A stretch of DNA of 64,000 nucleotides from Nocardioides sp. (GCF_004803405.1 NZ_SSXI01000004.1:1-64000), one strand, 5' to 3'; shown: positions 27,245-36,326, counted from the stretch's first letter. Translations and numbers: made by a program. The notes: generated by a model not told the origin, from the sequence alone.

Positions 27245-29644
27245 CTATGCCTGGGACGAGTCTGCGACCCAGACCGCGAGCTGGGTCCGAGAGGTGAAGC
27301 CGAGCTTCGTGAGAATGTGCTCGACGTGACTCTCCACAGTCCGCCGGGAGATCACCAGCTTGTTGGCGATCGCCTCGTTCGTCAGGCCGGTCGCCACCAG
27401 CTCGGCGACCTGCTGCTCCCGCTTGGTGAGCCGGGCCGGGCCGCTGGGTGCAGCTCGCCTGACCGACCTGCTTGGCGCGGGCCTCTCGTCCAAGGCGAAC
27501 GCGATCGCGGTGAAGGAGTCCATCCCGGCGCCGGTGGTCTGCGCAGCGCTGAAAGCCTCGTGCCCGAGCGAGTCCCGAAGGGCCTCCTCACACCTCTGCC
27601 GCATCGGCGTGAGCCCAGGCAGAACCTCGAGCGAGGTGGCCATGAAGTCCCACAGCCGGTCGGCTGCGCCCAGCAGGGTGGCCGCTCTCGCAGGGCTCTC
27701 CTCGGCATGCATCCAGGCGCAGGCCTCGAGGCACAGTGCCAGGCCGAGCCGGTCGTCCATGCGCCGCTTGAGCTCGAGGCTCTCCCTCTCCAGGGCGACG
27801 GCCCGGACGAGATCACCGCCGGCCCAGACGACCAGGCCGAGGTTCCACAGCGAGAACGACCGGCACCACGACTCGCCGGCGGACTCGCAGATGTCCAGGC
27901 TCGCCTGGTGGGATGCGGCCGCCCTGGGCAGGTCCCCGGCGAAGCCGTATGCCATACCCATCAGCGTGTGCGTCTCGGCGATGTCGCGCAGGTTCCCCCC
28001 CTGTTCGAGGACTGCGAGCGCTCGCGCGAGAGCAGCAATGCACTCCTCCAGGTCTCCTGAGAACATGTGATGCCATCCCGCCGCCTGGTCGGCGAGCCAG
28101 GTGGCCGGTGGGCCGAGGCGGTCGGCGAGCTCGTCCGCCTCGGCCATGAACGCCGCGCTCACCGCCCTGTCGCCCTGCAGGGCGGCCAGCACGCAGGCAG
28201 CGCGCAGGCCCCGTAGTCGTTCCGCGTCCGCCTCGGGTACGAGGGAGAGCAGTCGCTTCAACCAGTGACGGACCTCCGTGAAGGCGCCGTAGGCCATGGC
28301 GTACTTGCGCAGCCGGGCGGCGAGCTCCAGGCCCGTCGGAGCAGCCCCGGGCTTGGTGCAGGCGAACTCGAGCGCGACCCGGAAGTTCGCCTCCTCGCGC
28401 CGGAGTCGCCGCATCCAGTCGATCTGTCGGGGGCTCATCCAGTCCTCGTCGATGCGGTCGAGGAGGTTGGTGTAGAAGGAGAGCACCGCGCGCCGGGTCG
28501 TGGAGACCGCGCCTGCCGACACCAGCTGTCCGATGCCGTGCTGCCGCAGCACCTCGTGCATCCGGAACTGGGTGCGTCCGTCGGTCAGCTCGATGCTGAG
28601 GATCGACTTGTCCACCAGTGCCTGCGCGAGGTCGGCCGTTCGCTGCGGAGTCGCAGCGGGGTCGGCCTCGGACTCGACGGAATGGATGGCATCGATCTCG
28701 GCCCCTCCGGCGAAGATCGACAGTCGGTCCCACATGCCGCGCTCGGCAGGCGAGCACTGTTGGTAGCTCCACTCGATGCAGGCCGCCATGGTGCGGTGCC
28801 GCTCAGGAGCGTTCCTGTTGCCGAGGTCGAGCAGCTCCCAGTGCTCGCGGAGCCGTTCCAGCAGCTCGTCCGGCGACATCGCCCGCATCCTGATCGCCGC
28901 GAGCTCCAGAGCAAGCGGGATCCCCTCGAGATGCCGGCAGATCTCCAGGACCGCCGACCGGTTCTCGGCGGTCACCTCGAAACCCGGGACCACCTGGCGG
29001 ACCCGCTGGACGAAGAGGCGCACGGCCTCGTAGTCGTGGACGGCGACCAGCTCGGTGGCCGAGTCGGGGACCGAGAGCGGCGCGACCGGATGCACCACCT
29101 CACCCGCGATCCGCAGCGACTCCCTGCTCGTGGCCAGGATGCGGAGGCGCGGACACGTCCGCAGCAGTGCGTCGACGACCGTCGCGCAACCGTCGATGAG
29201 GTGCTCGCAGTTGTCCAGGACGAGCAGGATCTCGCGAGTGCTCAGGTGGTCCGTGAGCCGGACGAGCCCGAACTCACTCGACCGGTCGTGGATGCCCAGC
29301 GCCGATGCAACGACCTCGGGGATCAGCTCGGCGTCCGACAGCTCCGCGAGGGGGATGAACCAGACCCCGTCTCGCATGCTCCGACGGAGATCGTTGGCCA
29401 CGCGCAGGGCGAGTCGCGTCTTGCCCACACCGCCGAGACCGGTCAGCGTGACCAGCCGGGACCCCGACATGCGCGCCCTCACCTCGGCACGCTCCAGCCG
29501 ACGGCCCAGGAACTCGGTCAGCTCCGCGGGAAGACTCGCGCGGAGCTCCGGGGCAGGTGCCGGCGCGCTCACTCCCTCAGAGTATGCCTCCACCTCGAGT
29601 CGAGACGGACGTTTGCCGAGGACCTGTTCGTCAGCCTCATCCAC
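27245..29644 (-). CDS. LuxR family regulator with NB-ARC-like ATPase domain
   Basis: A 799-residue signal-transduction ATPase. The P-loop GGVGKT is at 71-76 and the Walker B segment EILLVLDNCEHLID at about 135-148. A winged helix and a TPR-like helical region (about 400-700, many Ala/Leu repeats) follow. The last 65 residues are a LuxR helix-turn-helix (LTKREQQVAELVATGLTNEAIANKLVISRRTVESHVEH). It likely activates transcription after ATP- or ligand-driven assembly. The ATG at 29644 has GAGGG five bases upstream and overlaps the end of the redoxin gene by 76 bases. A GTG at 29572 would instead give a 4-base GTGA overlap and 775 residues; the choice is open. Confidence 0.88.
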   Translation of the reverse strand: MDEADEQVLGKRPSRLEVEAYSEGVSAPAPAPELRASLPAELTEFLGRRLERAEVRARMSGSRLVTLTGLGGVGKTRLALRVANDLRRSMRDGVWFIPLAELSDAELIPEVVASALGIHDRSSEFGLVRLTDHLSTREILLVLDNCEHLIDGCATVVDALLRTCPRLRILATSRESLRIAGEVVHPVAPLSVPDSATELVAVHDYEAVRLFVQRVRQVVPGFEVTAENRSAVLEICRHLEGIPLALELAAIRMRAMSPDELLERLREHWELLDLGNRNAPERHRTMAACIEWSYQQCSPAERGMWDRLSIFAGGAEIDAIHSVESEADPAATPQRTADLAQALVDKSILSIELTDGRTQFRMHEVLRQHGIGQLVSAGAVSTTRRAVLSFYTNLLDRIDEDWMSPRQIDWMRRLRREEANFRVALEFACTKPGAAPTGLELAARLRKYAMAYGAFTEVRHWLKRLLSLVPEADAERLRGLRAACVLAALQGDRAVSAAFMAEADELADRLGPPATWLADQAAGWHHMFSGDLEECIAALARALAVLEQGGNLRDIAETHTLMGMAYGFAGDLPRAAASHQASLDICESAGESWCRSFSLWNLGLVVWAGGDLVRAVALERESLELKRRMDDRLGLALCLEACAWMHAEESPARAATLLGAADRLWDFMATSLEVLPGLTPMRQRCEEALRDSLGHEAFSAAQTTGAGMDSFTAIAFALDERPAPSRSVRRAAPSGPARLTKREQQVAELVATGLTNEAIANKLVISRRTVESHVEHILTKLGFTSRTQLAVWVADSSQA

Positions 29645-30381
29645 ACCCTCGACAGGGTGAGGTAGCCGGCGACCGGTGGCGCGGCCAGCCAGAAGTCACG
29701 CATCGCCCCGCGGCCCGCGTTCTGCAGCGCGACATCGGCAAACCCTGCCATGCCCATGAGCGCCCGGACCGTCTGGCCCACGGCGCCTCGCGACGGGGTT
29801 CGTCCCGAGTGGACGGCCCGCACTGCGTCCTCGAGCGCCCCGAGTCGGTTCGACCAATGCGCGCGGAACACGATGGTCCCGGTCGCGTCGATGACGTACG
29901 CCGAGCTGGGCCGGGTGCCGAAGGCGCGGTGCACGATGCCGTCGAGCTGGTCGACCGCGACCTGGAACTCGAAGCCGTGGTGCTGCCTGAGCGCGCGGGC
30001 GTGACGCATCTTCGACTCGGCGTACTGCGGTTGTTGGACGTCGGCCCCGGGATGTGCCTCTCGGACGTTCACCGCGACGAAGTCCACGGCGTCGCCGTAC
30101 CTCCGGTGGAGATCGACCAGGCCAGGACCCGCGGCCTCTGTGATCGGGCAGGTGAGCGAACCGAAGACGAGGACCAGCGGGCGACCGCGGGCGGCGATGT
30201 CGGCGCTACGGAACCGTCCGCCATCTGTCGTCGGCAGGTCGAACCAGGGGACCTTGTCCCCCGGGCCGGGATGGTCCGCCGGGATCCGCAGGTCCTGGAG
30301 CACGATCCGAAAAGTCGGCCGGCCGAAGCGGTAGCGGCGCCCCGCTGCCGCGGAGCGGTCCAGCGGTGGAGCGGTCGTCAC
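29569..30381 (-). CDS. Deiodinase-like redoxin (thioredoxin-fold) protein
   Basis: A 270-residue protein with a thioredoxin-fold domain at about 40-200. The segment LVFGSLTCPIT places a single Cys78 where vertebrate iodothyronine deiodinases have selenocysteine (the codon here is TGC). The following VNVREAHPGAD, with His110, matches the EAH motif of the same family. The C-terminal 70 residues (about 200-270) are helical and not assigned. Bacterial members are thiol peroxidase-like proteins of unknown substrate. The start is a GTG at 30381. It lies 12 bases after the thiolase gene in the same minus-strand operon. Confidence 0.8.
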   Translation of the reverse strand: MTTAPPLDRSAAAGRRYRFGRPTFRIVLQDLRIPADHPGPGDKVPWFDLPTTDGGRFRSADIAARGRPLVLVFGSLTCPITEAAGPGLVDLHRRYGDAVDFVAVNVREAHPGADVQQPQYAESKMRHARALRQHHGFEFQVAVDQLDGIVHRAFGTRPSSAYVIDATGTIVFRAHWSNRLGALEDAVRAVHSGRTPSRGAVGQTVRALMGMAGFADVALQNAGRGAMRDFWLAAPPVAGYLTLSRVWMRLTNRSSANVRLDSRWRHTLRE

Positions 30382-30393
30382 GTGAGCCGGCGA

Positions 30394-31611
30394 TCAGGCG
30401 AGCCGCTCGATCAGCATGGCCATCCCCTGGCCGCCGCCCACGCACATGGTCTCCAGACCGATGGTCTTGTCATGAGCCTGGAGGTTGTTGATAAGCGTGC
30501 CGGTGATGCGGGCCCCGGTCATGCCGAAGGGATGGCCCAGCGCGATCGCGCCGCCGTTGACGTTCAGCTTGTCCTCGTCGAGCTTCAGAGCGTCGGCCGA
30601 CCCGAGCACCTGCACTGCGAACGCCTCGTTGATCTCGGCCAGGTCGATGTCGCCGAGGCTCATCCGCGCGTGGGCGAGCGCCTGCTTGGTCGCCTCGATC
30701 GGACCCAGGCCCATGATCTCCGGAGAGAGCCCCGTCACGCCGGTGGCCAGGATCCGCGCGAGGGGGGTCAGTCCCAGCTCGCGCGCCCGGACGTCGGACA
30801 TGATCACGAGGGCGGCCGCACCGTCGTTCAGCGGGCAGGAGTTGCCTGCGGTGACCGTGCCCGACTCGCGGAACACCGGTTTGAGCCCGGCGACCGCTTC
30901 GTAGGTCGTACCGAACCGGGGGCAGTCGTCGGCCGACACCACGGTCCCGTCAGGGAGCGTCACCGGGGTGATCTCGGACTCGAAGTGGCCCCGCTTTGTG
31001 GCCGCCTCGGCCCGGTGCTGGGACCGGACCGCCCACTCGTCCTGTCGCTCGCGGCTGATGCCCGTGAGCGAGGCGACGTTCTCAGCGGTCTCCCCCATGT
31101 CGACGTAGACATCCGGGACGAGCCCGTCCTCGCGGGGATCGCTCCACGCGTCGTTGCTCACCTTGCGGGATGACGAGCGCTGGCGTGCGTCGTCGAACAG
31201 CGGGTGCTCCGTGCCCGGGAAGTGGTCGGAGCTGCCGCGGACGAAGCTCGAGACCGACTCGACGCCGGCCGAGATGTACGCTGTGCCCTCGCCCGCCTTG
31301 ATCGCGTGGAACGCCATCCGGGTCGTCTGGAGCGAGGAGGAGCAGTACCGCGTGATCGTCGCTCCGGGGACGTTGTCCATCCCCAGCTGGACGGCGACCC
31401 GCCGGCCCATGTTCCAGCCCTGCTCGCCGCCGGGCAGTCCGCAGCCGAGGATGAGGTCGCCGATCTCCTCGCGCTCCAGATCCGGCACGGCGGACAGGAC
31501 GGACTCGACCGCCTGGGCCGCGAGGTCCTCCGCTCTGACGTCCTTCAGCGAGCCCTTCATCGCTCGGCCGATCGGCGTGCGGGCGTGGGCGACGATCACT
31601 GCTTCGGGCAT
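30394..31611 (-). CDS. Thiolase (acetyl-CoA acetyltransferase), FadA5-like
   Basis: A 405-residue thiolase from ATG 31611 (MPEAVIVAHARTPIG). The nucleophile is Cys90 in TRYCSSSL, the His is in GHPFGMTGAR and the second Cys is in CVGGGQG, so all catalytic residues are present. The RYCSSSLQ context resembles FadA5, the thiolase of steroid side-chain degradation. It cleaves a 3-ketoacyl-CoA to acetyl-CoA or propionyl-CoA and a shortened acyl-CoA. It lies downstream of the tautomerase and acetoacetyl-CoA synthetase, so acetoacetyl-CoA is also a possible substrate. Confidence 0.92.
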   Translation of the reverse strand: MPEAVIVAHARTPIGRAMKGSLKDVRAEDLAAQAVESVLSAVPDLEREEIGDLILGCGLPGGEQGWNMGRRVAVQLGMDNVPGATITRYCSSSLQTTRMAFHAIKAGEGTAYISAGVESVSSFVRGSSDHFPGTEHPLFDDARQRSSSRKVSNDAWSDPREDGLVPDVYVDMGETAENVASLTGISRERQDEWAVRSQHRAEAATKRGHFESEITPVTLPDGTVVSADDCPRFGTTYEAVAGLKPVFRESGTVTAGNSCPLNDGAAALVIMSDVRARELGLTPLARILATGVTGLSPEIMGLGPIEATKQALAHARMSLGDIDLAEINEAFAVQVLGSADALKLDEDKLNVNGGAIALGHPFGMTGARITGTLINNLQAHDKTIGLETMCVGGGQGMAMLIERLA

Positions 31612-31711
31612 GGGGCTCACTCTCTGTCTCGGGTGCTTCGGGACCGACGGTGGGAAGGGAATGGAGAGGTCCCGGGGCACGGTTCTCGTACACCGTGCCC
31701 CGGGTCCTCAG

Positions 31712-32185
31712 TCAGAGGGCGGCGGGTGCGGGCTCCTCGAGCGGGAGCTGGGTGTCGTAGTGGTAGGGGACGGCCCGGTTCTCCTTGGCCCAGAGCTTCT
31801 CCATCTCCGAGAAGGGCGCCGGCGGGGTGATTCCCTGCGTGCGCCACAGATCCATGGGCGTCTCGTCGATGTGAACCTCCCAGTCGTGGCCACGGTCCTT
31901 GACGAAGGGCGCGAGGAGCTCCTCGATCGCGGCCATGCAGAGCTTGCGGAACTCGGGGTCGTCCATCCGCCGCGCGATGTGGTCGATGACGACCCTGACG
32001 AAGTTGTTCTTGGCCTGCCCTCCGACGTACATGGTGTTGTGCGGCATGTCGTGGAACCGGACAACGACATAGAAGCGCGGCAGGTCCACCCAGTCGACGT
32101 ACATCTGAGTGATGGCCTCCGAGATCCGCTCCTTGTCCTTGTCGGTGAAGGCGTTCTCGGGGGTGAAGATCTCCCAGTAGGGCAT
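31712..32185 (-). CDS. Tautomerase superfamily protein (cis-CaaD-like)
   Basis: A 157-residue protein starting MPYWEIFTP at ATG 32185, so removal of Met exposes the catalytic Pro that defines the superfamily. It is about twice the length of 4-oxalocrotonate tautomerase, like cis-3-chloroacrylic acid dehalogenase and other double-beta-alpha-beta members. VRFHDMP, the Arg residues of IDHIARRM and the Glu of HIDETPMDLWR are candidates for the other active-site residues. A keto-enol tautomerase or hydratase role in the pathway is inferred. It lies 25 bases after the aacS gene and 100 bases before the thiolase. Confidence 0.82.
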   Translation of the reverse strand: MPYWEIFTPENAFTDKDKERISEAITQMYVDWVDLPRFYVVVRFHDMPHNTMYVGGQAKNNFVRVVIDHIARRMDDPEFRKLCMAAIEELLAPFVKDRGHDWEVHIDETPMDLWRTQGITPPAPFSEMEKLWAKENRAVPYHYDTQLPLEEPAPAAL

Positions 32186-32210
32186 TGCGGTTCTCCTTGT
32201 TGGTGGTGGG

Positions 32211-34214
32211 TCAGTCAGTCTTCGAAGCCGCGCGGACGTAGGCCTCGATGGCTTCGTAGTGTGTGATCGCGCCCCGAGACACAACGCGCTCGGGCTCGGC
32301 ACCGGCCAGGATTTTCTTGATCGGTGTCTCGAGCTTCTTGCCGGTCAGCGTCCGTGGAACGGCCGGGACCTCAGCGATGAGATCGGGGACGTGCCGTGGC
32401 GAGAGCTCGTTGCGGATGACGCCCCTCAGAGCGCTGACGGTGTCTGCGGTCATCTTGAGACCGGGCGCCAGCTGGATGAAGAGCATCAACTCGCCCGGCC
32501 CGCCGGCGTGGTCCTCGAGGTGGACGACGAGGCTGTCCTGGACCTCGGGAAGCCCCTCGACGAGGTTGTAGAACTCCGCGGTTCCGAGCCGGACGCCGCC
32601 GCGGTTCAGGGTGGCGTCGGAGCGTCCCTGGATCGAGAAGCTGCGTCGCTCGCTCACGGTGACCCAGTCGCCGTGCCTCCAGATCCCCGGGTAGGTGTCG
32701 AAGTACGACGCCCGGTAGCGCTCCATGCCTTCGTCGTTCCAGAATGCGACAGGCATGGACGGCATCGGCGACCGGACGACCAGCTCGCCGACCTCGTCGG
32801 TCACCTCCTCCCCGGCGTCGTCGAAGGCGGTCACGTCGGCGCCGAGGGCGGGGCCCGAGATCTCGCCCCGGTAGACCGGCAGCCACGGGTTCCCCGACAC
32901 GAAGTTCGAGCAGATGTCGGTCCCGCCGCTCATGGAGTTCACGTAGACGTCCGCAGGGAGGACGTCGTACAACCAGTCGTAGGCCTCGGGTGGGAGGACC
33001 GCCCCTGTCACCGCCATGGTGCGCAGGGCGCTCAGGTCGAGCGCGTAGCCCGGACGCATCGACTCCTTCCGGCAGGCCATCAGGTAGCCGGGGCTGGTGC
33101 CGAAGAGGCTCACGCCCTCCTCGGCGACGGTGCGCCACGGATCCTCGAGGTCGGGATGGAGCGGATTGCCGTCGGTGACCACGATGCTGGCGCCCACCAT
33201 GAGCGAGCTGACCAGGCAGTTCCAGACCGTCCAACCCGTGGTGGTCATCAGCATCACCCGGTCCCCGGCCCGCGTGTCGAGCTGGAGACCGTGGAGCTTC
33301 AGGTGCTCGAGCGTGATGCCGCCGTGGCTGTGCACCACGGCCTTGGGCAGTCCGGTCGTGCCGGAGGAGAACAACGTCCACAGCGGGTGGTCGAACGAGA
33401 CCGGCTCGAACTCCAGGGGCACGTCCGCGCTCTGCGCCGCGAGAAGGTCGCCCCAGTCGTGAGCGTCGTCGACCTCGTGGACGCCGTACGAGAGGCCGAC
33501 GACGTTCTGGACGGTCGGCAGGGCGGCGCGGATCGTCTCCAGCTCGGAGGTCCGGTCCACCTTCTTGGTGCCGTACGTGTAGCCGGAGACGGCGAGAAGG
33601 AGCTTGGGCTCGAGCTGGGACAGCCTGTCGATGACACTGCGGGCGCCGAACTCCGGAGGGCAGCAGGCCCAGGTCGCCCCGAGGGACGACGTCGCGAGCA
33701 TCGCGACGACGGCCTCGGGGATGTTCGGGAGGTAACCGACGACCCGGTCGCCCTTGCGTACGCCGAGTGACTGGAAGGCCGCCCTCGCACGCCGGACCTG
33801 CTCCGCGAGCTCACCGAATGTCAGCTCGACCGGCCCACGGGTCTGCGAACGACCGGTGATGGCGATCTCCTCGGGATCCGCACCGGATCGCAGGACGTTC
33901 TCCGCGTAGTTCACGCGGGCGGTGGGGAACCAGTTGGTGCCTGGCATCGTCCGGTCGGACAGGACGCGGTTACCTGGCGAGCCGGCGACGTCGAAGTACT
34001 CCCAGAGCGTGGCCCAGAAGTCCTCGAGCTCCGCCACGGACCAGGCCCACATGTCGAGGTAGGTGTCGAAGCGCCGGCCGCGGTCGGCGAGCCATGCGAC
34101 GTACTTGCCCAGTCCGGTCTCGAGGAGTTCCGCGGGGGTGAACGCCGGGCGCATCACGACGCCCGGCTCCCAGGTGAGCGGGGCCGCGTCGGGGCGGCCG
34201 GTGAAGGTCGTCAT
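32211..34214 (-). CDS. aacS: Acetoacetate-CoA ligase (acetoacetyl-CoA synthetase)
   Basis: A 667-residue adenylate-forming enzyme of the AacS type, close to the usual 650. The family N-terminus (YVAWLADRGRRFDTYLDMWAW) and the AMP-binding P-loop TLFSSGTTGLPKAVVHSHGG are seen, followed by MSGGTDICSNFVSGNP and the C-terminal Lys region RTLTGKKLETPIKK. It activates acetoacetate to acetoacetyl-CoA, which the thiolase two genes downstream can split to acetyl-CoA. It starts 10 bases after the hydrolase gene ends. With copy 3 of the promoter element upstream of the hydrolase, the whole set is one regulated operon. Confidence 0.93.
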   Translation of the reverse strand: MTTFTGRPDAAPLTWEPGVVMRPAFTPAELLETGLGKYVAWLADRGRRFDTYLDMWAWSVAELEDFWATLWEYFDVAGSPGNRVLSDRTMPGTNWFPTARVNYAENVLRSGADPEEIAITGRSQTRGPVELTFGELAEQVRRARAAFQSLGVRKGDRVVGYLPNIPEAVVAMLATSSLGATWACCPPEFGARSVIDRLSQLEPKLLLAVSGYTYGTKKVDRTSELETIRAALPTVQNVVGLSYGVHEVDDAHDWGDLLAAQSADVPLEFEPVSFDHPLWTLFSSGTTGLPKAVVHSHGGITLEHLKLHGLQLDTRAGDRVMLMTTTGWTVWNCLVSSLMVGASIVVTDGNPLHPDLEDPWRTVAEEGVSLFGTSPGYLMACRKESMRPGYALDLSALRTMAVTGAVLPPEAYDWLYDVLPADVYVNSMSGGTDICSNFVSGNPWLPVYRGEISGPALGADVTAFDDAGEEVTDEVGELVVRSPMPSMPVAFWNDEGMERYRASYFDTYPGIWRHGDWVTVSERRSFSIQGRSDATLNRGGVRLGTAEFYNLVEGLPEVQDSLVVHLEDHAGGPGELMLFIQLAPGLKMTADTVSALRGVIRNELSPRHVPDLIAEVPAVPRTLTGKKLETPIKKILAGAEPERVVSRGAITHYEAIEAYVRAASKTD

Positions 34215-34224
34215 CGTGGATGGC

Positions 34225-35130
34225 TCAGGCCGAGAGGTGCCTAAGGAAGTGGTCGCGCGCGGCCGACGCGCACTCCTCGAACCCGGGCCCTCCGTAGGCG
34301 TCGAAGTGGCCGCCGTGCAGGACCTTGATCTCCTTCGGCTCGCGAGCCTCCTCGTAGGCGTCCAAGGCGTACTGGAACGGCGCGACGGTGTCCTCGTCGG
34401 CGACGAGCATCAGGAGCGGAGTCGGTGAGATCCGGCTGATGTAGCTGCCGGGCTCGTACTCCGAGGCCCACTCAAGGCTGCGCGCGGTCACCTCGTTCTT
34501 CCAGTTCGGTGCACGGTCGGCCGCGGTCTTGGAGAACCATTCGTAGGCGTCGGTGGCCGACATCATCGCCGGCTCCGTCGGGTCAGGGGTGATGACCGGA
34601 ATCCTGGCCGGCTCGCCGCCGGCGAACCGGTTCAGCCGGTCGCCGTGGAACTGCTCACGGAGATGGCCGACGAAGTCGGGCCGGACCGCGCCGGCCAGCT
34701 GGCGCGAGCCCGAGATGAACGGCACCTGTGCGACCACGGCCTTCACCCGCTTGTCGATAGCGGCGACGAGGAGGGCGTGACCCCCGGCGAAGCTCGTCCC
34801 CCACACGCCGATCTTCGACCCGTCGACCTCGGGCCGGTTGATCGCGTAGGTGATCGCATTGCGGATGTCGCGGTGCTGGAGCACCGGGTCGTTCTCCTGG
34901 CGGGGCTGCCCGTCGCTGTCGCCGAAGTTGCGGTGGTCGTAGACGACCACGTTGAGGCCGGCCTCCGCGAAGACCTCCGCGTAGTCGTCGAGGTGCATCT
35001 CCTTGACGGCGGTCATCCCGTGGGTCATCACGACGGCCGGGGCCGGGGTGGTCGCGTTCTGGGCCGGGTAGAACCAGCCGCGAAGCGTGATGCCACCCTC
35101 GCCCTGGAACTCGATGTTTTCGCGCGTCAT
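34225..35130 (-). CDS. Alpha/beta hydrolase (dienelactone hydrolase / acetyl-xylan esterase-like)
   Basis: About 301 residues from ATG 35130 (MTRENIEFQG), which has AGAAGG upstream. An in-frame ATG at 35163 sits at the predicted transcription start and one at 35196 lies inside the promoter element. The nucleophile Ser is in GVWGTSFAGGHA, the acid in VADEDTVAP and the His in LHGGHFDAYGG. A VVMTHGMTAVKE segment forms the oxyanion hole. It is the first gene of the operon that contains aacS, a tautomerase and a thiolase; hydrolysis of an ester, lactone or 1,3-diketone giving acetoacetate would fit this neighbourhood but is inference. Confidence 0.88.
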   Translation of the reverse strand: MTRENIEFQGEGGITLRGWFYPAQNATTPAPAVVMTHGMTAVKEMHLDDYAEVFAEAGLNVVVYDHRNFGDSDGQPRQENDPVLQHRDIRNAITYAINRPEVDGSKIGVWGTSFAGGHALLVAAIDKRVKAVVAQVPFISGSRQLAGAVRPDFVGHLREQFHGDRLNRFAGGEPARIPVITPDPTEPAMMSATDAYEWFSKTAADRAPNWKNEVTARSLEWASEYEPGSYISRISPTPLLMLVADEDTVAPFQYALDAYEEAREPKEIKVLHGGHFDAYGGPGFEECASAARDHFLRHLSA

Positions 35131-35168
35131 GTCATGGCCGCCTTCTGTCGGGGTCTGGGACATGACCA

Positions 35169-35210
35169 ACACTGGTTGGCGTGACGCCGGTCTCATAGAA
35201 CGATCGCGCC
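35169..35210 (-). promoter_or_regulatory. Copy 3 of the shared promoter element, driving the hydrolase-aacS operon
   Basis: Read on the minus strand, GGCGCGATCGTTCTATGAG occupies 35210-35192, then 7 bases, TCACGC at 35184-35179, and the -10-like CAGTGT at 35174-35169. The 19-base core is identical to copy 2. It points at the hydrolase gene, whose start lies about 40 bases downstream. Confidence 0.8.
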
Positions 35211-35238
35211 CGTCCGTGGGATCGGAGCGCCACGCGCT

Positions 35239-36189
35239 TCATGCGATGCCGTGGGCTGCGCGGTAGTCGCCGGGAGACATCGAGAACTCACGGCGGAATT
35301 CGCGGCCGAGATGGCTCGCGTCGCAGAATCCCCAGCGGTGTGCGATCGCCGCGATCGAGGCCGTGGTGTGCACGAGATCGTTCCGCGCCGCAGCGAGGCG
35401 ATGAGCACGCACGATCGCTCCCATCGTGTCTCCGGTCGCGGCAAACGCGCGGTGCACGGTACGAGGCGCGACGTTGTGCGCGGCCGCGAGGTCGCCCACT
35501 CGGATCGCCCCCTCGGTGAGGTGGTCGGCGATCCAGTTCTCCAGCTGCCGCCGGAGGAAGGGGAGGAAGTCCGTCTCGCTGACGTCGGACCCGTGCCGGC
35601 CTCGGAGCATTCCGGCAACGAGGGCGAGGAGCGCGTTGCGCGCGCCCTCGACGTCGATCGCGGACATCTGCCCCAGCTGTGCGTCGACCCCGGCCAGGTA
35701 GTCTTGCGTCAGGCGCGCGAGGGGGTTCGCGGCCGTTTCCAGGCACAGGAAGTCCGGGACACCCGTTCCCGTGTCGTACGGTGCGAGCGCTGTCAGCGGG
35801 ATCCGAACCGTTCGTTTCGTCAGCTCCCCGGGTATGACGATCTTCCCGGTGACCCGCGTGCTCATGAGGAGGATCGCACCCGGTCGGAGCATCACGGTGT
35901 CCTGCTGCGTTTGAACGATCTGTCGTCCGGTGGTCACCATGAACAGCAGGAGGCACTCCGCCTCCTGCGCGGCCATGGCGCTGCCGTGCTCGCCCTCCAT
36001 CTCCGGGCAGCGCCAGTCGGTCATGAGGAGATCACCGATGTCGCGCGCCTGGTGGGAGCCGTAGCCTCGCGTCCGGTCGGTGGGCTGCAGCTTCAGGTGG
36101 GTGAGGCGGTCAGTGACAGCAGATCGCCAGTGGAAGGCGCGCTCCTCGAAGGCGACATCGGCAAGGGGCTCGGAGATCGTCTGGGTCAT
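35239..36189 (-). CDS. AraC family transcriptional regulator
   Basis: About 316 residues from ATG 36189 (MTQTISEPLADV). The N-terminal half is the AraC-binding-like sensory domain of NphR-type regulators (QTQQDTVMLRPGAILL). The C-terminal 100 residues hold two helix-turn-helices: IRVGDLAAAHNVAPRTVHRAFAATG and ASIAAIAHRWGFCDASHLGREFRREFSMSP. Its stop lies 29 bases before copy 3 of the promoter element, making it the best-placed candidate for the activator of that element. It is divergent from a second AraC-type gene. Confidence 0.9.
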   Translation of the reverse strand: MTQTISEPLADVAFEERAFHWRSAVTDRLTHLKLQPTDRTRGYGSHQARDIGDLLMTDWRCPEMEGEHGSAMAAQEAECLLLFMVTTGRQIVQTQQDTVMLRPGAILLMSTRVTGKIVIPGELTKRTVRIPLTALAPYDTGTGVPDFLCLETAANPLARLTQDYLAGVDAQLGQMSAIDVEGARNALLALVAGMLRGRHGSDVSETDFLPFLRRQLENWIADHLTEGAIRVGDLAAAHNVAPRTVHRAFAATGDTMGAIVRAHRLAAARNDLVHTTASIAAIAHRWGFCDASHLGREFRREFSMSPGDYRAAHGIA

Positions 36190-36310
36190 TGTCACGGCGT
36201 GCTCACTGCTTTCTGTGGTGACCGGGACGGCGGGAGTGCTCGGCCGTCTCGACTTCGTCGCTGCGTTGTAGTTTGCTTCGATGTGACGGTGGTTACTTGT
36301 CCCCACATGA

Positions 36311-36326
36311 CAAGGATTTGTCCTTG
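36311..36326 (+). promoter_or_regulatory. Inverted repeat covering the ribosome site and TTG start of the second AraC gene
   Basis: CAAGGA-TTTG-TCCTTG is a perfect 6-base-pair hairpin with a 4-base loop. It contains the likely Shine-Dalgarno AAGGA and the TTG 36324 codon. It could sequester the translation start in the mRNA or be a DNA operator. Confidence 0.5.

Noticed and set aside
30148..30150. Selenocysteine in the deiodinase-like redoxin
   Set aside because: The codon is TGC, a normal Cys; no TGA is present in the motif.
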